NCBI GenBank assembly: GCA_022376925.1
Contig: JAIOJX010000031.1
Coordinates: 138,836,854 to 138,900,853 of the forward strand
DNA from: Tragulus kanchil
Lineage: Eukaryota; Chordata; Mammalia; Artiodactyla; Tragulidae
Reading direction: 5' to 3'
Length of the DNA: 64,000 bases
Of this stretch, positions 42,663 through 54,693 are shown in pieces. The position numbers and the translations under genes are program-made. Every line of letters starts with the position of its first letter. Positions within the stretch are counted from its first letter, which is position 1. The notes under the pieces were generated by a model that made no database searches, was not told the DNA's origin, and was given only the letters and a program-made list of their open reading frames with translations.

Positions 42663-44784
42663 CATAGGATGTTTCAGGCACTATGTTAGCACCAGCTTCG
42701 CAGAGCAAAGCAGACAGAATCTCTGCTGTGGTGGGGTTGACAGTCAGGAAGTGGACACCAGAGCATTACCAAAATGAATGCCCTGTTACAACTGCGCTAA
42801 CTGCTCTGAAGGAAAGCTGAAGGGTTGGGGAGTGTATAACAGAGGGCCTTGCTTGGTCTGGTGGGCCTGATGTCTGAGCTGAGGTTTAGCGATTAAATAA
42901 AGTTACCTAGGCAAAACAGAGAGGGAAGAGGACAATCCCAGGAAAATGACCTTCAGGATACAAGATTGGAGTTATCAAGAAAGGGAAAGTGAGGCCTCTA
43001 TGGCTGGAGCAGATGTGGGGTCCTCCCTGTGCAGCTTAGAGGGGTTCTAGCTGTGGAAGCAAAAGACAACCCAATTCACTCTGGCGTAAGAATAAAAGAT
43101 TCAGTGGCGGCTCATACTACTGAGAGTCAGGAGATCTGAGGCTGAATCTGACCTGGGTGTGCAGACCAAGCCAGTGGAATGCCTGTCTCCCCACTCCCTG
43201 CTTTCCTTGTCTTTGGCTTTGTTCTCAAGCAGGCTCTCCCCTCTCAACACTGGCACCAATCTGGCCACCAGCACCTCCACACCCACTTCCACCAGCTCAC
43301 CCACCCCAAGGAAAAGGCGCTTTTCATTTTAAATTCCAGGGTTGATTCTCATGAACTTAAATTAGTTGCAGTTGCAACACTTTAACTAGTCTAGCTCCAG
43401 CACCAGGGAGATGGTGCTGACCACACTGAGACTACAGGCCTTGAGAGCGGCAGGAGTGGTTCTCCAAGAGGAAGAGATGGCTACTGAGTCCACAGAGATG
43501 GGGAAGAGCAAGCAAGAACGCAGATGCCCTCGATCATCTGCTTCTGTGTGCTAAGTGTGATGCTGCTGGGGTCCGAGTGTAGACGGGGCAGATTCACATG
43601 GCAGCCCCTTTTCCATTTTTGGAGACCTGAGCCTTTGTTGTCTCTGCCCAAACACAGTCCTCCATCCCATTTCTTCTGGATGACACATGCCTCTTCCCAA
43701 AAGCTATATTCCTTATGTGATTATTCGGCAAAGATTTATTGAGCACATAGGATGTTTCAGGCACTATGTTAGCACCAGCTTCGCAGAGCAAAGCAGACAG
43801 AATCTCTGCTGTGGTGGGGTTGACAGTCAGGAAGTGGACACCAGAGCATTACCAAAATGAATGCCCTGTTACAACTGCGCTAACTGCTCTGAAGGAAAGC
43901 TGAAGGGTTGGGGAGTGTATAACAGAGGGCCTTGCTTGGTCTGGTGGGCCTGATGTCTGAGCTGAGGTTTAGCGATTAAATAAAGTTACCTAGGCAAAAC
44001 AGAGAGGGAAGAGGACAATCCCAGGAAAATGACCTTCAGGATACAAGATTGGAGTTATCAAGAAAGGGAAAGTGAGGCCTCTATGGCTGGAGCAGATGTG
44101 GGGTCCTCCCTGTGCAGCTTAGAGGGGTTCTAGCTGTGGAAGCAAAAGACAACCCAATTCACTCTGGCGTAAGAATAAAAGATTCAGTGGCGGCTCATAC
44201 TACTGAGAGTCAGGAGATCTGAGGCTGAATCTGACCTGGGTGTGCAGACCAAGCCAGTGGAATGCCTGTCTCCCCACTCCCTGCTTTCCTTGTCTTTGGC
44301 TTTGTTCTCAAGCAGGCTCTCCCCTCTCAACACTGGCACCAATCTGGCCACCAGCACCTCCACACCCACTTCCACCAGCTCACCCACCCCAAGGAAAAGG
44401 CGCTTTTCATTTTAAATTCCAGGGTTGATTCTCATGAACTTAAATTAGTTGCAGTTGCAACACTTTAACTAGTCTAGCTCCAGCACCAGGGAGATGGTGC
44501 TGACCACACTGAGACTACAGGCCTTGAGAGCGGCAGGAGTGGTTCTCCAAGAGGAAGAGATGGCTACTGAGTCCACAGAGATGGGGAAGAGCAAGCAAGA
44601 ACGCAGATGCCCTCGATCATCTGCTTCTGTGTGCTAAGTGTGATGCTGCTGGGGTCCGAGTGTAGACGGGGCAGATTCACATGGCAGCCCCTTTTCCATT
44701 TTTGGAGACCTGAGCCTTTGTTGTCTCTGCCCAAACACAGTCCTCCATCCCATTTCTTCTGGATGACAGCATGCCTTCTTCCCC
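42619..44784. repeat. Tandem duplication unit 13
   Basis: Copy 1 is 42619-43698, copy 2 is 43702-44784 (offset 1083 bp, rising to 1086 at the end). The last bases of copy 1 are degraded: GACACATGCCTCTTCCC against GACAGCATGCCTTCTTCCC. Confidence 0.95.
42645..42775. mobile_element. L2 3' fragment
   Basis: 'AAGATTTATTGAGCACATAG', 'TTCAGGCACTATGTTAGCAC' and 'GTTGACAGTCAGGAAGTGG' fit the L2 end. Duplicate at 43728-43858. Confidence 0.65.
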
Positions 44785-45096
44785 TCAAAGGGTTCACTCT
44801 TAAGGGTTCTCATCAGAACGTCTACTCAGGCCAAAGGAATTCTCATGATGGAGTTCCTTATTACAGGGTGATGCAATGTGGAAATGCCCACTCTAATAAC
44901 CAGTCCTTGGCTTTAGGGACATAAGTAAAACCTAATGAGCAATCTTTCTCAAGGGAACTGCAATGAGAAGGCAGATAACAGACAGTAAGGTTGGTGACAA
45001 AGAATGAATTATTTTGTTTAGAATTAGTGGAAATATTGTTCCAGGTCAAGGTGAAATGAAAGTATGTGTTATTTAAAAACCAGGCTTTCCCCTCTT
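42776..45096. other. Single-copy DNA (mostly doubled by unit 13), no gene seen
   Basis: No exon or named repeat recognised. The 105-residue frame at 44607-44924 spans the end of unit 13 and does not persist in the other copy. Confidence 0.4.
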
Positions 45097-45234
45097 ATCT
45101 TACCAGTGAAATGAGCCTGACAATGAATTAATACATAAAGAAGCAAAGGCTCATAGGACATGAAATTTCTTTATGCAGAAACTCTCAAGATGTAACAGAG
45201 AGGCTGGGTTTTTTTAATTTAATTTTTTGTAACT

Positions 45235-45435
45235 ATTCTTTTTTTGTTGTTTAATTTTGGCCTGTTTTATTGATTTTTTGTTTATCCATTTTCGTCTATC
45301 TCCACTCTTCGGCCTGCATGGGCCTCCCTCTGCCCCAGAGCGCTGGCACGCTGGATCTTCCCAGGCCAGGAATCGAACCGCTGCCCCTTGCACTGCTAGG
45401 CGGACTCTTCACCCACTGGATCACCAGGGAAGCCC
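45235..45435 (-). mobile_element. CHR-type SINE, minus strand
   Basis: Ends 'ACTGGATCACCAGGGAAGCC' with 'AGGAATCGAACCGCTGCCCC', the reversed tRNA-like head. Flanked by TTAATTTAATTTTT-like and TTAATGTAATTTTT sequences. Duplicate at 46328-46528. Confidence 0.8.
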
Positions 45436-45735
45436 TTAATGTAATTTTTATTTTATTTTTAAACTTTTTATTTTGTATTGTGGTATAGCTGATTAACAAA
45501 CAAGTCTGTGATAGTTTCAGGTAAGGAGTGAAGGAAGCCGTACATATATATTTGTGCATTCTCCCCCAAACTCCCCTCCTATGCAGGCTGCCACATGACA
45601 CTGAGTAGAGTTCCATGTGCTATACAGTAGATCCTTGATGATTATCCATTTTAAATATAGAAATGTATACATATCCATCCCAAACTCCCTTGTCAAAAGA
45701 GAAGGATTTTTAAAGGGACCTCCATACTATTTCCA
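45436..45735 (-). mobile_element. L1 3' end, antisense
   Basis: 'TTGTGGTATAGCTGATTAAC', 'GATAGTTTCAGGTAAGGAG', 'CATGTGCTATACAGTAGATC' are reverse L1 3' sequence. Duplicate at 46529-46828. Confidence 0.7.
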
Positions 45736-45936
45736 GGGGTTTCCTGGGTAGCTCAGCAGGTAAAGAACCCACCTGCAATGCAGGAGACTTGGAGTCCGTC
45801 CCTTGGTTGGGTGATTCCCCTGGCAGAAGGCATGGCCACCCACTCCAGTACTCTTGCCTGGAGAATCCCATGGGCAGAGGAGCCTGGCGGGGTACATCCC
45901 CAGAGTTGCAAAGAGTCAGACACGACACAGTACATG
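45736..45936 (+). mobile_element. Bov-tA SINE in L1
   Basis: 'TTCCTGGGTAGCTCAGCAGG', 'ACCTGCAATGCAGGAGAC', 'AGAGTCAGACACGACACAG'. Target duplications CATACTATTTCCA (45723-45735) and CATACTATTCTCCA (45937-45950). Duplicate at 46829-47029. Confidence 0.9.
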
Positions 45937-46189
45937 CATACTATTCTCCATTGTGGTTGTAAAGACCTAGAGACTGCCCATACAGAGTGAAGTAAGTATC
46001 CAATAATAACACATATATGTGGATTTGAGAAAACGAGTACAGATGAACCTTTTTGTAAAGCAGAAATAGAGACATAAATGTAGAGAACAAAGTTATTGTT
46101 ACCAAGTGAGGGAAGGAAAAGCTGGAACAGATGGGGAGATTGGGATTGACATATATTCATTACTATGTATAAAATAGATACCTAGTTAG
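45937..46189 (+). mobile_element. L1 3' region, sense
   Basis: 'CATACAGAGTGAAGTAAGTA' and 'AACAAAGTTATTGTTACCAA' are sense L1, head-to-head with the antisense piece. The uncut version is 47030-47450. Confidence 0.7.
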
Positions 46190-47029
46190 ATCTTACCAGT
46201 GAAATGAGCCTGACAATGAATTAATACATAAAGAAGCAAAGGCTCATAGGACATGAAATTTCTTTATGCAGAAACTCTCAAGATGTAACAGAGAGGCTGG
46301 GTTTTTTTAATTTAATTTTTTGTAACTATTCTTTTTTTGTTGTTTAATTTTGGCCTGTTTTATTGATTTTTTGTTTATCCATTTTCGTCTATCTCCACTC
46401 TTCGGCCTGCATGGGCCTCCCTCTGCCCCAGAGCGCTGGCACGCTGGATCTTCCCAGGCCAGGAATCGAACCGCTGCCCCTTGCACTGCTAGGCGGACTC
46501 TTCACCCACTGGATCACCAGGGAAGCCCTTAATGTAATTTTTATTTTATTTTTAAACTTTTTATTTTGTATTGTGGTATAGCTGATTAACAAACAAGTCT
46601 GTGATAGTTTCAGGTAAGGAGTGAAGGAAGCCGTACATATATATTTGTGCATTCTCCCCCAAACTCCCCTCCTATGCAGGCTGCCACATGACACTGAGTA
46701 GAGTTCCATGTGCTATACAGTAGATCCTTGATGATTATCCATTTTAAATATAGAAATGTATACATATCCATCCCAAACTCCCTTGTCAAAAGAGAAGGAT
46801 TTTTAAAGGGACCTCCATACTATTTCCAGGGGTTTCCTGGGTAGCTCAGCAGGTAAAGAACCCACCTGCAATGCAGGAGACTTGGAGTCCGTCCCTTGGT
46901 TGGGTGATTCCCCTGGCAGAAGGCATGGCCACCCACTCCAGTACTCTTGCCTGGAGAATCCCATGGGCAGAGGAGCCTGGCGGGGTACATCCCCAGAGTT
47001 GCAAAGAGTCAGACACGACACAGTACATG

Positions 47030-47450
47030 CATACTATTCTCCATTGTGGTTGTAAAGACCTAGAGACTGCCCATACAGAGTGAAGTAAGTATCCAATAAT
47101 AACACATATATGTGGATTTGAGAAAACGAGTACAGATGAACCTTTTTGTAAAGCAGAAATAGAGACATAAATGTAGAGAACAAAGTTATTGTTACCAAGT
47201 GAGGGAAGGAAAAGCTGGAACAGATGGGGAGATTGGGATTGACATATATTCATTACTATGTATAAAATAGATACCTAGTTAGATCCTACTACGTGGAATT
47301 CTACTCACTGTGTTGTAGTGATCTCAATGGGAAGGAAATCCAAAAATGAGGGGTAAATGTATACATCTAGCTGGTTCATTTTGCTGTACAGTAGAAAATA
47401 ACGATATTGGAAACCAAATCTACTCCAATATAAGTTTTTTTTTTTTTTTT
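47030..47450 (+). mobile_element. L1 3' region, sense, to its end
   Basis: Continues past the unit 14 boundary through 'TTCATTTTGCTGTACAGTAG' and 'CCAAATCTACTCCAATATAA', the L1 3' terminus. An 18-nt T run follows where a poly-A would be expected. Confidence 0.7.
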
Positions 47451-47599
47451 TTGAAGATATAACACAAAGGGAAGGTGATTTAGTAGGAAAAGGAGAAGAA
47501 GACTTCTCTTTGGGAATCCATTTTCAAATTCTCTCCAACAGGAGGTTTACACAGTTCTTTTCCAAGCCCCTTGTGGATGGAGTAGGGGACAGAAGTTTT

Positions 47600-47800
47600 A
47601 AGATCAGACAAATCAAGAGCCAAGTTCAGACGCTACCATTTACTAGCTGGGTGACCCAACCAAGCTGCTCAAGTCTTTTTGAGTCTCAGTCTTCTGGTCT
47701 GTCAAGTGGGGACAATAGCTCCTGGTTTTTATTTTCATGACCCTGATGACTACATCAAAGTACCTATGTAACATACAAGGCACAAAGTTGGTAACTATTC
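47600..47800 (+). mobile_element. MIR SINE
   Basis: 'ACTAGCTGGGTGACCCAACC', 'GTCTGTCAAGTGGGGACAAT' and 'GTACCTATGTAACATACAAG' fit MIR. Confidence 0.7.
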
Positions 47801-48050
47801 ATTATATATTGCTTCTGTCCACATGGATTGCAGGGTAACAACTTACATTTGTTCAGCGTTATATGGTGCACTTATCATTTTAAAACATAGTGTATTGCTA
47901 GAAAATTTGATATATGATAAAGCCAACAGATCAGGAGATGATTGCTTTGGAAAAGACAGCTTGTTACAGTTCACAAGAGGTGTGGGGGCACCACAGCACA
48001 GAAGGCCACACAAGGAAGCGTCAGGGTCAGTTAGAAAGCAGAGGGAGAGG

Positions 48051-48386
48051 GTTTCCCCTGGTGGCGCAGTGGGTAAGGACACCGCCTTGCAGTGCAAGGG
48101 GCGCCGGTTCGATCCCTGGCCTGGGAAGATCCCACGTGCCACGGAGCAGCTGGACCGATGTGTCCAATTACCGAGCCGGAGCTCTGGAGCGCATGCGCCC
48201 AGAGCTGGTGCTCTGTGACAACAGACGCCACCGCGATGGGAGGCCCACAGGAGCCAAAGAACAAGGATGGATGAAAACAGAGAAATGAAAGACCAATAGA
48301 AGTGGCCCGCCCGCTCCCCTCCCTCCCCAACACGACCCCTGCCCAAAATAAATAAATAAATAAATCTTAAAAAAAAAAAAAAAGAA
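48051..48386 (+). mobile_element. CHR-like SINE, second family member
   Basis: Same unusual body as 8720-9052 at an independent locus. A-box-like TGGCGCAGTGG (48062-48072) and perfect B box GGTTCGATCCC (48106-48116), so an internal Pol III promoter is plausible. Exact 18-bp target duplications AGAAAGCAGAGGGAGAGG at 48033-48050 and 48387-48404. Young and complete. Confidence 0.9.
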
Positions 48387-48404
48387 AGAAAGCAGAGGGA
48401 GAGG

Positions 48405-48981
48405 GGTACCCGGAGACCAGATTCTTTATTGTGGTTTTGGAAAGAAGGAAAGAGCAAGGCAGGACAAGCAGGTTTAGGGTTGGAATGATTTCTGTGGACC
48501 CTGGAATACAGGGGCTGTTCTAGTGGTCAGTCACCTGTCCCATGGTGAGTAGGGCAGCTGGAAGTGAGCCTGGAGTATGAGAGCCTGATGCAGGAGGTGG
48601 TTGAGGGTAAGTTGGTTTATACTTGAACTGCACACACCCAAGAGAGCTGTATACTACCTTTAGGAATTGGTTGACCCTGGGCGGGGCAATTCCACCAAGA
48701 TCAGCAAGGCCCAGGTGTCAAACCATCCAAATACAGGAAAAAAAAGAAAGAAAAACAAGGTCTATGATGGATATTTGGTTTTATTTAAAGGATACTTTCT
48801 ACTGAAACGTTATTATTTAGTGATTTTATTTTGCTAATAATGATTATTATCATTTGACAATGCTATCATAGACACTAGACCCAGACTGTTTGGGTCTGAA
48901 TTGGGTCATCTTGGCCCAATTAATTTGCCTGTACTATACTCTGCGTATTCATTTTTGGTTTGGAGAAAAGGCAAAACCTCA
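48405..48981. other. Single-copy DNA, no gene seen
   Basis: No exon or named repeat recognised. From 48616 on, this DNA occurs three times because units 15 and 16 overlap. Confidence 0.4.
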
Positions 48982-49156
48982 CATTTTAAAACATAGTGTA
49001 TTGCTAGAAAATTTGATATATGATAAAGCCAACAGATCAGGAGATGATTGCTTTGGAAAAGACAGCTTGTTACAGTTCACAAGAGGTGTGGGGGCACCAC
49101 AGCACAGAAGGCCACACAAGGAAGCGTCAGGGTCAGTTAGAAAGCAGAGGGAGAGG

Positions 49157-49497
49157 GTTTCCCCTGGTGGCGCAGTGGGTAAGGACACCGCCTTGCAGTG
49201 CAAGGGGCGCCGGTTCGATCCCTGGCCTGGGAAGATCCCACGTGCCACGGAGCAGCTGGACCGATGTGTCCAATTACCGAGCCGGAGCTCTGGAGCGCAT
49301 GCGCCCAGAGCTGGTGCTCTGTGACAACAGACGCCACCGCGATGGGAGGCCCACAGGAGCCAAAGAACAAGGATGGATGAAAACAGAGAAATGAAAGACC
49401 AATAGAAGTGGCCCGCCCGCTCCCCTCCCTCCCCAACACGACCCCTGCCCAAAATAAATAAATAAATAAATCTTAAAAAAAAAAAAAGAAAAAAGAA
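49157..49497 (+). mobile_element. CHR-like SINE (duplicate)
   Basis: Duplicate of 48051-48386; the A-rich tail is longer and interrupted differently. Right target duplication at about 49498-49515. Confidence 0.9.
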
Positions 49498-50095
49498 AGA
49501 AAGCAGAGGGAGAGGGGTACCCGGAGACCAGATTCTTTATTGTGGTTTTGGAAAGAAGGAAAGAGCAAGGCAGGACAAGCAGGTTTAGGGTTGGAATGAT
49601 TTCTGTGGACCCTGGAATACAGGGGCTGTTCTAGTGGTCAGTCACCTGTCCCATGGTGAGTAGGGCAGCTGGAAGTGAGCCTGGAGTATGAGAGCCTGAT
49701 GCAGGAGGTGGTTGAGGGTAAGTTGGTTTATACTTGAACTGCACACACCCAAGAGAGCTGTATACTACCTTTAGGAATTGGTTGACCCTGGGCGGGGCAA
49801 TTCCACCAAGATCAGCAAGGCCCAGGTGTCAAACCATCCAAATACAGGAAAAAAAAGAAAGAAAAACAAGGTCTATGATGGATATTTGGTTTTATTTAAA
49901 GGATACTTTCTACTGAAACGTTATTATTTAGTGATTTTATTTTGCTAATAATGATTATTATCATTTGACAATGCTATCATAGACACTAGACCCAGACTGT
50001 TTGGGTCTGAATTGGGTCATCTTGGCCCAATTAATTTGCCTGTACTATACTCTGCGTATTCATTTTTGGTTTGGAGAAAAAGGCAAAACCTCACA

Positions 50096-50484
50096 AAATT
50101 GTGATAAGGCTTAAAGGACTTTATAACATAAAGTGATGAGTCAGTGCCTGACACAGAAGAGTTCGTGATTATTTATGCGCCCTGCAGGTGGATCAGGTGA
50201 GGTTTGGAGGTGATGTGATTTGCTCAAATGGTGTCAGAATTAGAAGGCTGTTCTCCTGCCTTCTGAGCCAGAAGCCACAAGCCCCCCTTATCTGATCTCA
50301 CCATCTCATCTCATCTCTAGGAATTTTGTGTCCAGAGTGCCCTGTGGGAGTGGGAGAGCCTCCTCGTCCACAGGGCAGCCCAGCCCTCCTGCCCCAGGAG
50401 AGCAAAGTGTGGATCAGACAACCTGGATGCAGAGTAGCTGTGTCTGTGACTATTTTTAACCACTCTTGTCACTCTGGTGGCTTA
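50096..50484. other. Single-copy DNA, no gene seen
   Basis: No clear repeat or exon; a weak MIR-like match near 50215-50275. Recurs at 51181-51569. Confidence 0.35.
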
Positions 50485-50600
50485 AGTAACATAAAACCTT
50501 GGCTCTAATCCAGGATCACTTAGCCACTAACTCGCTGGACACCCTTGGGGGAAGCTTCTGCCCCTCTCTAGGCCTCAGCGTCCCCAGTAGGACCATCTCC
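50485..50600 (+). mobile_element. MIR SINE
   Basis: 'CCTTGGCTCTAATCCAGGAT' and 'GCCCCTCTCTAGGCCTCAG' fit MIR. Duplicate at 51570-51685. Confidence 0.6.
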
Positions 50601-51900
50601 CCAAATGGCCCTTCTGGCTCTCAATATGCCACTCTGTAAGCTGGTTATTGGCACCCTCCTTGTCTGTCTAAGCTAATAGAGCTGGATATTTTGCTTTTCT
50701 CATAATATTGCCTCCCGTTGTCAGCAGAGTTGAGAGCTGGGCATGCAGGCCCACACTTGCTTCAAGGCAACTGGTCCATTCCTGAGCACCAAGCACTCTG
50801 GCTTCAGCCAGTTAAATACTTGAACTGCACACACCCAAGAGAGCTGTATACTACCTTTAGGAATTGGTTGACCCTGGGCGGGCAATTCCACCAAGATCAG
50901 CAAGGCCCAGGTGTCAAACCATCCAAATACAGGAAAAAAAAGAAAGAAAAACAAGGTCTATGATGGATATTTGGTTTTATTTAAAGGATACTTTCTACTG
51001 AAACGTTATTATTTAGTGATTTTATTTTGCTAATAATGATTATTATCATTTGACAATGCTATCATAGACACTAGACCCAGACTGTTTGGGTCTGAATTGG
51101 GTCATCTTGGCCCAATTAATTTGCCTGTACTATACTCTGCGTATTCATTTTTGGTTTGGAGAAAAAGGCAAAACCTCACAAAATTGTGATAAGGCTTAAA
51201 GGACTTTATAACATAAAGTGATGAGTCAGTGCCTGACACAGAAGAGTTCGTGATTATTTATGCGCCCTGCAGGTGGATCAGGTGAGGTTTGGAGGTGATG
51301 TGATTTGCTCAAATGGTGTCAGAATTAGAAGGCTGTTCTCCTGCCTTCTGAGCCAGAAGCCACAAGCCCCCCTTATCTGATCTCACCATCTCATCTCATC
51401 TCTAGGAATTTTGTGTCCAGAGTGCCCTGTGGGAGTGGGAGAGCCTCCTCGTCCACAGGGCAGCCCAGCCCTCCTGCCCCAGGAGAGCAAAGTGTGGATC
51501 AGACAACCTGGATGCAGAGTAGCTGTGTCTGTGACTATTTTTAACCACTCTTGTCACTCTGGTGGCTTAAGTAACATAAAACCTTGGCTCTAATCCAGGA
51601 TCACTTAGCCACTAACTCGCTGGACACCCTTGGGGGAAGCTTCTGCCCCTCTCTAGGCCTCAGCGTCCCCAGTAGGACCATCTCCCCAAATGGCCCTTCT
51701 GGCTCTCAATATGCCACTCTGTAAGCTGGTTATTGGCACCCTCCTTGTCTGTCTAAGCTAATAGAGCTGGATATTTTGCTTTTCTCATAATATTGCCTCC
51801 CGTTGTCAGCAGAGTTGAGAGCTGGGCATGCAGGCCCACACTTGCTTCAAGGCAACTGGTCCATTCCTGAGCACCAAGCACTCTGGCTTCAGCCAGTTAA

Positions 51901-52538
51901 GCTGTGAAAGCCAAAACACAGACGCGGCTCCCAGGGGCCCCTTACAAATGGCTGAGCTGTGTAGCTTAATGGAAGGCTTCCCAGGCATCACAGGAATGAC
52001 TGTGAAAGGCAAAAGCTCTGAGCTATCACAGCCCCCTCCCCTTTGACCCATTAGCGAGCCAAATGGGTGTTTTTGGCAATGATTAGACTTAGCTTTGTTA
52101 GGCTTTATTGGTTCTCTTTGCTGTTTTCCCCCAAATGGGTCATAATACTGGATTCTCAGGAGTTTGCATCTCAGGCAAAAATGGATACATGTCAAGTGCA
52201 AGAGGGAGGCCTAATAAATACTAAATTCATAAAAGGGCTTTACATAAACCCTTAGAGGATGTCTGAGAGAGAAATTGAGAAGGAAATTGCTGAACAGGAA
52301 GATGTGAGCTCTCATTGGCTGTAAGCTCAGACAACAGACATATAGGACAACACAGTGGCTATACAGAGGTGACCAGTCTAGGCTGCTTGGATTGGTGGGC
52401 ACAGTGACCGGCTCAAGGGAGGTCATGGCCCCACTGTCCTCTGCTTCTCTGTCAGTTAAGATGCTTTTGATAGTAGGTGTATGAAAACTTGACCTAACTG
52501 GCTTACGTAGGAAAAGAAAAAAATGTGTTGATTCATTT
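51901..52538. other. Single-copy stretch, possible conserved non-coding DNA
   Basis: No named repeat recognised. 52047-52068 holds ACCCATT and AAATGGGT as imperfect inverted arms. No exon seen. Confidence 0.35.
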
Positions 52539-52729
52539 GAAGTGAAAAGTGAACCATCAGTCGTGTCTGACTCTTTGTGACCCATGGTTGACCCATGGGG
52601 TTCTCTAGGTGAGACTCCTGGAGTGGGTCGCCTTTCCCTCCTCCAGGGGATCTTCCCGATCCAGGGATCAAACCCAGGTCTCCCACATCACAAGCAGATT
52701 CATTACCACCTGAGCCACCAGGGAAGCCC
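52539..52729 (-). mobile_element. Bov-A SINE, minus strand
   Basis: 'CGTGTCTGACTCTTTGTGAC', 'GGGATCTTCCCGATCCAGGG', 'CCTGAGCCACCAGGGAAGCC'. Target duplications TTGATTCATTT (52528-52538) and TTGATTCACTT (52730-52740). Confidence 0.92.
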
Positions 52730-52740
52730 TTGATTCACTT

Positions 52741-53645
52741 AATTATCCAGAATTAGACTTTAGACATTGCTGGATCCAAGGTGCAAATGCCAGGCCTTAA
52801 TCTTCCATTCCACCCTGCCCCCATCCCTGCCCCACTTCATGTTTCAGCTTTGCTTACTGGAAAGGAGGTCTATTGTCAGGCAAACTCTCCCTCTGTGGTC
52901 ATTAGCTGACTGCTGGAAACTCCTTATTTCCAGTGGAATTCGGTGCTAAGAAGAAGAATCTCAGTTCAGCATCCTCATCCAGGACCCTTTGGCATCTCAT
53001 TCAGACTGGATCACGTGACCATGTCTGGACCAATCACAGGCAGGGGACAAGACAGTGACTGGCTTAACCCCCAGTGGTGCAGTGCTCTGTCTCTCAGCTA
53101 GGGTTGGAATCCAGATACTGAAGCACACGGGCTTATAGGAGGGAAAAGGGACCTTTTCCTTGGACAGAGGTTGGATGCAAAATGCTAATCCACAAATGAG
53201 GTAGTTTGCTCCATGTTGGGCTCTATGTTTAATGGGAGATGTGAAAAAAAATGAAGCCGATTGAAGAAGAGTGATAAGGGTGATGAGGGAGATTTAAAAT
53301 CTTGTCATGTGGAGAATAGGAAGAAATGAGATGTCTTCGCCCAGAGAAAATAAGGTAATGGGGAATCATAAACACTGTCACCAAGCGTTTGAAGTAATGA
53401 GGAAGAGCTGGATTCATTCTGACTCTGTGGCTAGGGGTAGGGGTGGGGGCGGTGAGGAAAGGCTTTATTTACACGCCCAGATCTGGGCTCAGTTGATCAT
53501 AGGAATCAGGTCACTATCGCCTCTGCATCAACAGCCACACAAGTGTTTCTGTTATTATCTGCCTGTTCTTCTCCAATTCAGAGCCCATCCTATAATCAGA
53601 GTAACCCTTAAATGTTTTAACCAACTGTCAGTTAAGTCTGAGACG
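52741..53645. other. Single-copy DNA, no gene seen
   Basis: Present once. No exon or named repeat recognised over about 900 bp. Confidence 0.45.
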
Positions 53646-53994
53646 GCATATTTATACAACGGAATATTACATGATCATATAAAAGAATGAAGTAATGCCA
53701 TTTGCAGCAACACAGATGGGCCTAGAGATGATCATACTAAGTGAAGTGAGGCTGACAAAGTAAGACAAGTATGATATGATGTGGCTTATACATGGAATCT
53801 AAAAGAAATGATACAAATCAACTTATGTACAGAACAGAGACAAACCCAAAGACAGAAAACAAACTTATGGTTCCACAAGAGAAAAAGGAGGAATAAATTA
53901 GGAGGGATTAACATATACACAGTACTGTATGTAAAACAGATAACCAACAAGGACCAACTGTATAGCACAATCTTTTGTGATAACCTATAAGATA
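53646..53994 (+). mobile_element. L1 3' region, sense, left of MER1
   Basis: 'GCAACACAGATGGGCCTAGA', 'TACATGGAATCTAAAAGAAA', 'CAAACTTATGGTTCCACAAG' and 'CCAACTGTATAGCACAATC' follow the L1 3' region. Continues at 54571. Confidence 0.75.
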
Positions 53995-54570
53995 CCAGTC
54001 CCTAAGCTTTTTGGCTCCAAGGAACAGTTTTGTGGAAGACAATTCTTCTATGGACCTGGGTGAAGGATGGTTTGGGGGTGATTCATTTATTGTGCACCTT
54101 ATTTCTGTTAGTATTCCATTGTAATGGATCTGTAATGAAATAATTATACCACTCACTGTCACTTGCCGCTCGCTGATAGGGTTTTGATATGAGTCTGCAA
54201 GCAGCAGGTCCCTATGTTCTCTGTGCAGCCAAACCCCTCTGCTAATGACAGTCTGTATGTGCAGCCCCAGCACTAACATCACCCCCTTAGCTCCACCTCA
54301 GATCATCAGGCATTAGATTCTCATAAGGAGCTCACAACCTAGAGCCCTCGTACACAGAGTTACCAGGAGGGTTCTCATTACTACAAGAATCTGATGCTGC
54401 TGATCTGACAGGAGGTGGAGCTCAGGTGGTAATGTGAACGATGGGCAGTGGGTGTAAATACACATGAAATGTCTCTCGCTTACCCACTGCTCACCTCCTG
54501 CTGTGCGGCCCATTTCCTGACAGGCCATGGGTTGGTACCAGTCTGTGACCTGGGAGTTGGGGACCCCTGC
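53995..54570. mobile_element. MER1 hAT-Charlie DNA transposon, near full length
   Basis: Opens CCAGTCCCTAAGCTTTTTGG, contains 'TTGTGGAAGACAATTCTTCT', 'CAGGCATTAGATTCTCATAA' and 'CTCACCTCCTGCTGTGCGGC', and closes 'GTTGGGGACCCCTGC', so the terminal repeats of MER1A are visible. About 576 bp, non-autonomous. Confidence 0.8.
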
Positions 54571-54693
54571 TAGAAAGGAAAAGAATCAGAAGGAAAATAG
54601 ATATGTATGTATGTATAGCTGAATCATTTTGCTGTGCTCCTGAAGCTAACACAACATTGTAAATCAACTATACTTCAATAAAAAAGTCTAAAC
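54571..54693 (+). mobile_element. L1 3' terminus, sense, right of MER1
   Basis: 'GCTGAATCATTTTGCTGTGC' and 'CATTGTAAATCAACTATACT' then CAATAAAAAA: the L1 3' end with its polyadenylation signal. Confidence 0.75.

Larger units (their letters stand above)
45097..47285. repeat. Tandem duplication unit 14
   Basis: Copy 1 is 45097-46192, copy 2 is 46190-47285 (offset 1093 bp). Copies share ATC at the join, with no extra bases. Confidence 0.95.
47876..50095. repeat. Tandem duplication unit 15
   Basis: Copy 1 is 47876-48983, copy 2 is 48982-50095 (offset 1106, rising to 1112 bp through A-run differences at the SINE tail and one A near the end). CA is shared at the join. Confidence 0.95.
49730..51900. 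repeat. Tandem duplication unit 16
   Basis: Copy 1 is 49730-50815, copy 2 is 50816-51900, abutting with no extra base. Offset 1086, then 1085 bp (one G fewer in GGCGGGG near 50880). 49730-50095 overlaps unit 15, so that segment exists three times. Confidence 0.95.

Noticed and set aside
48106..48116. B box GGTTCGATCCC as part of a true tRNA gene
   Set aside because: The head cannot fold into a full cloverleaf by eye and is joined to a SINE body, poly-A tail and target duplications.
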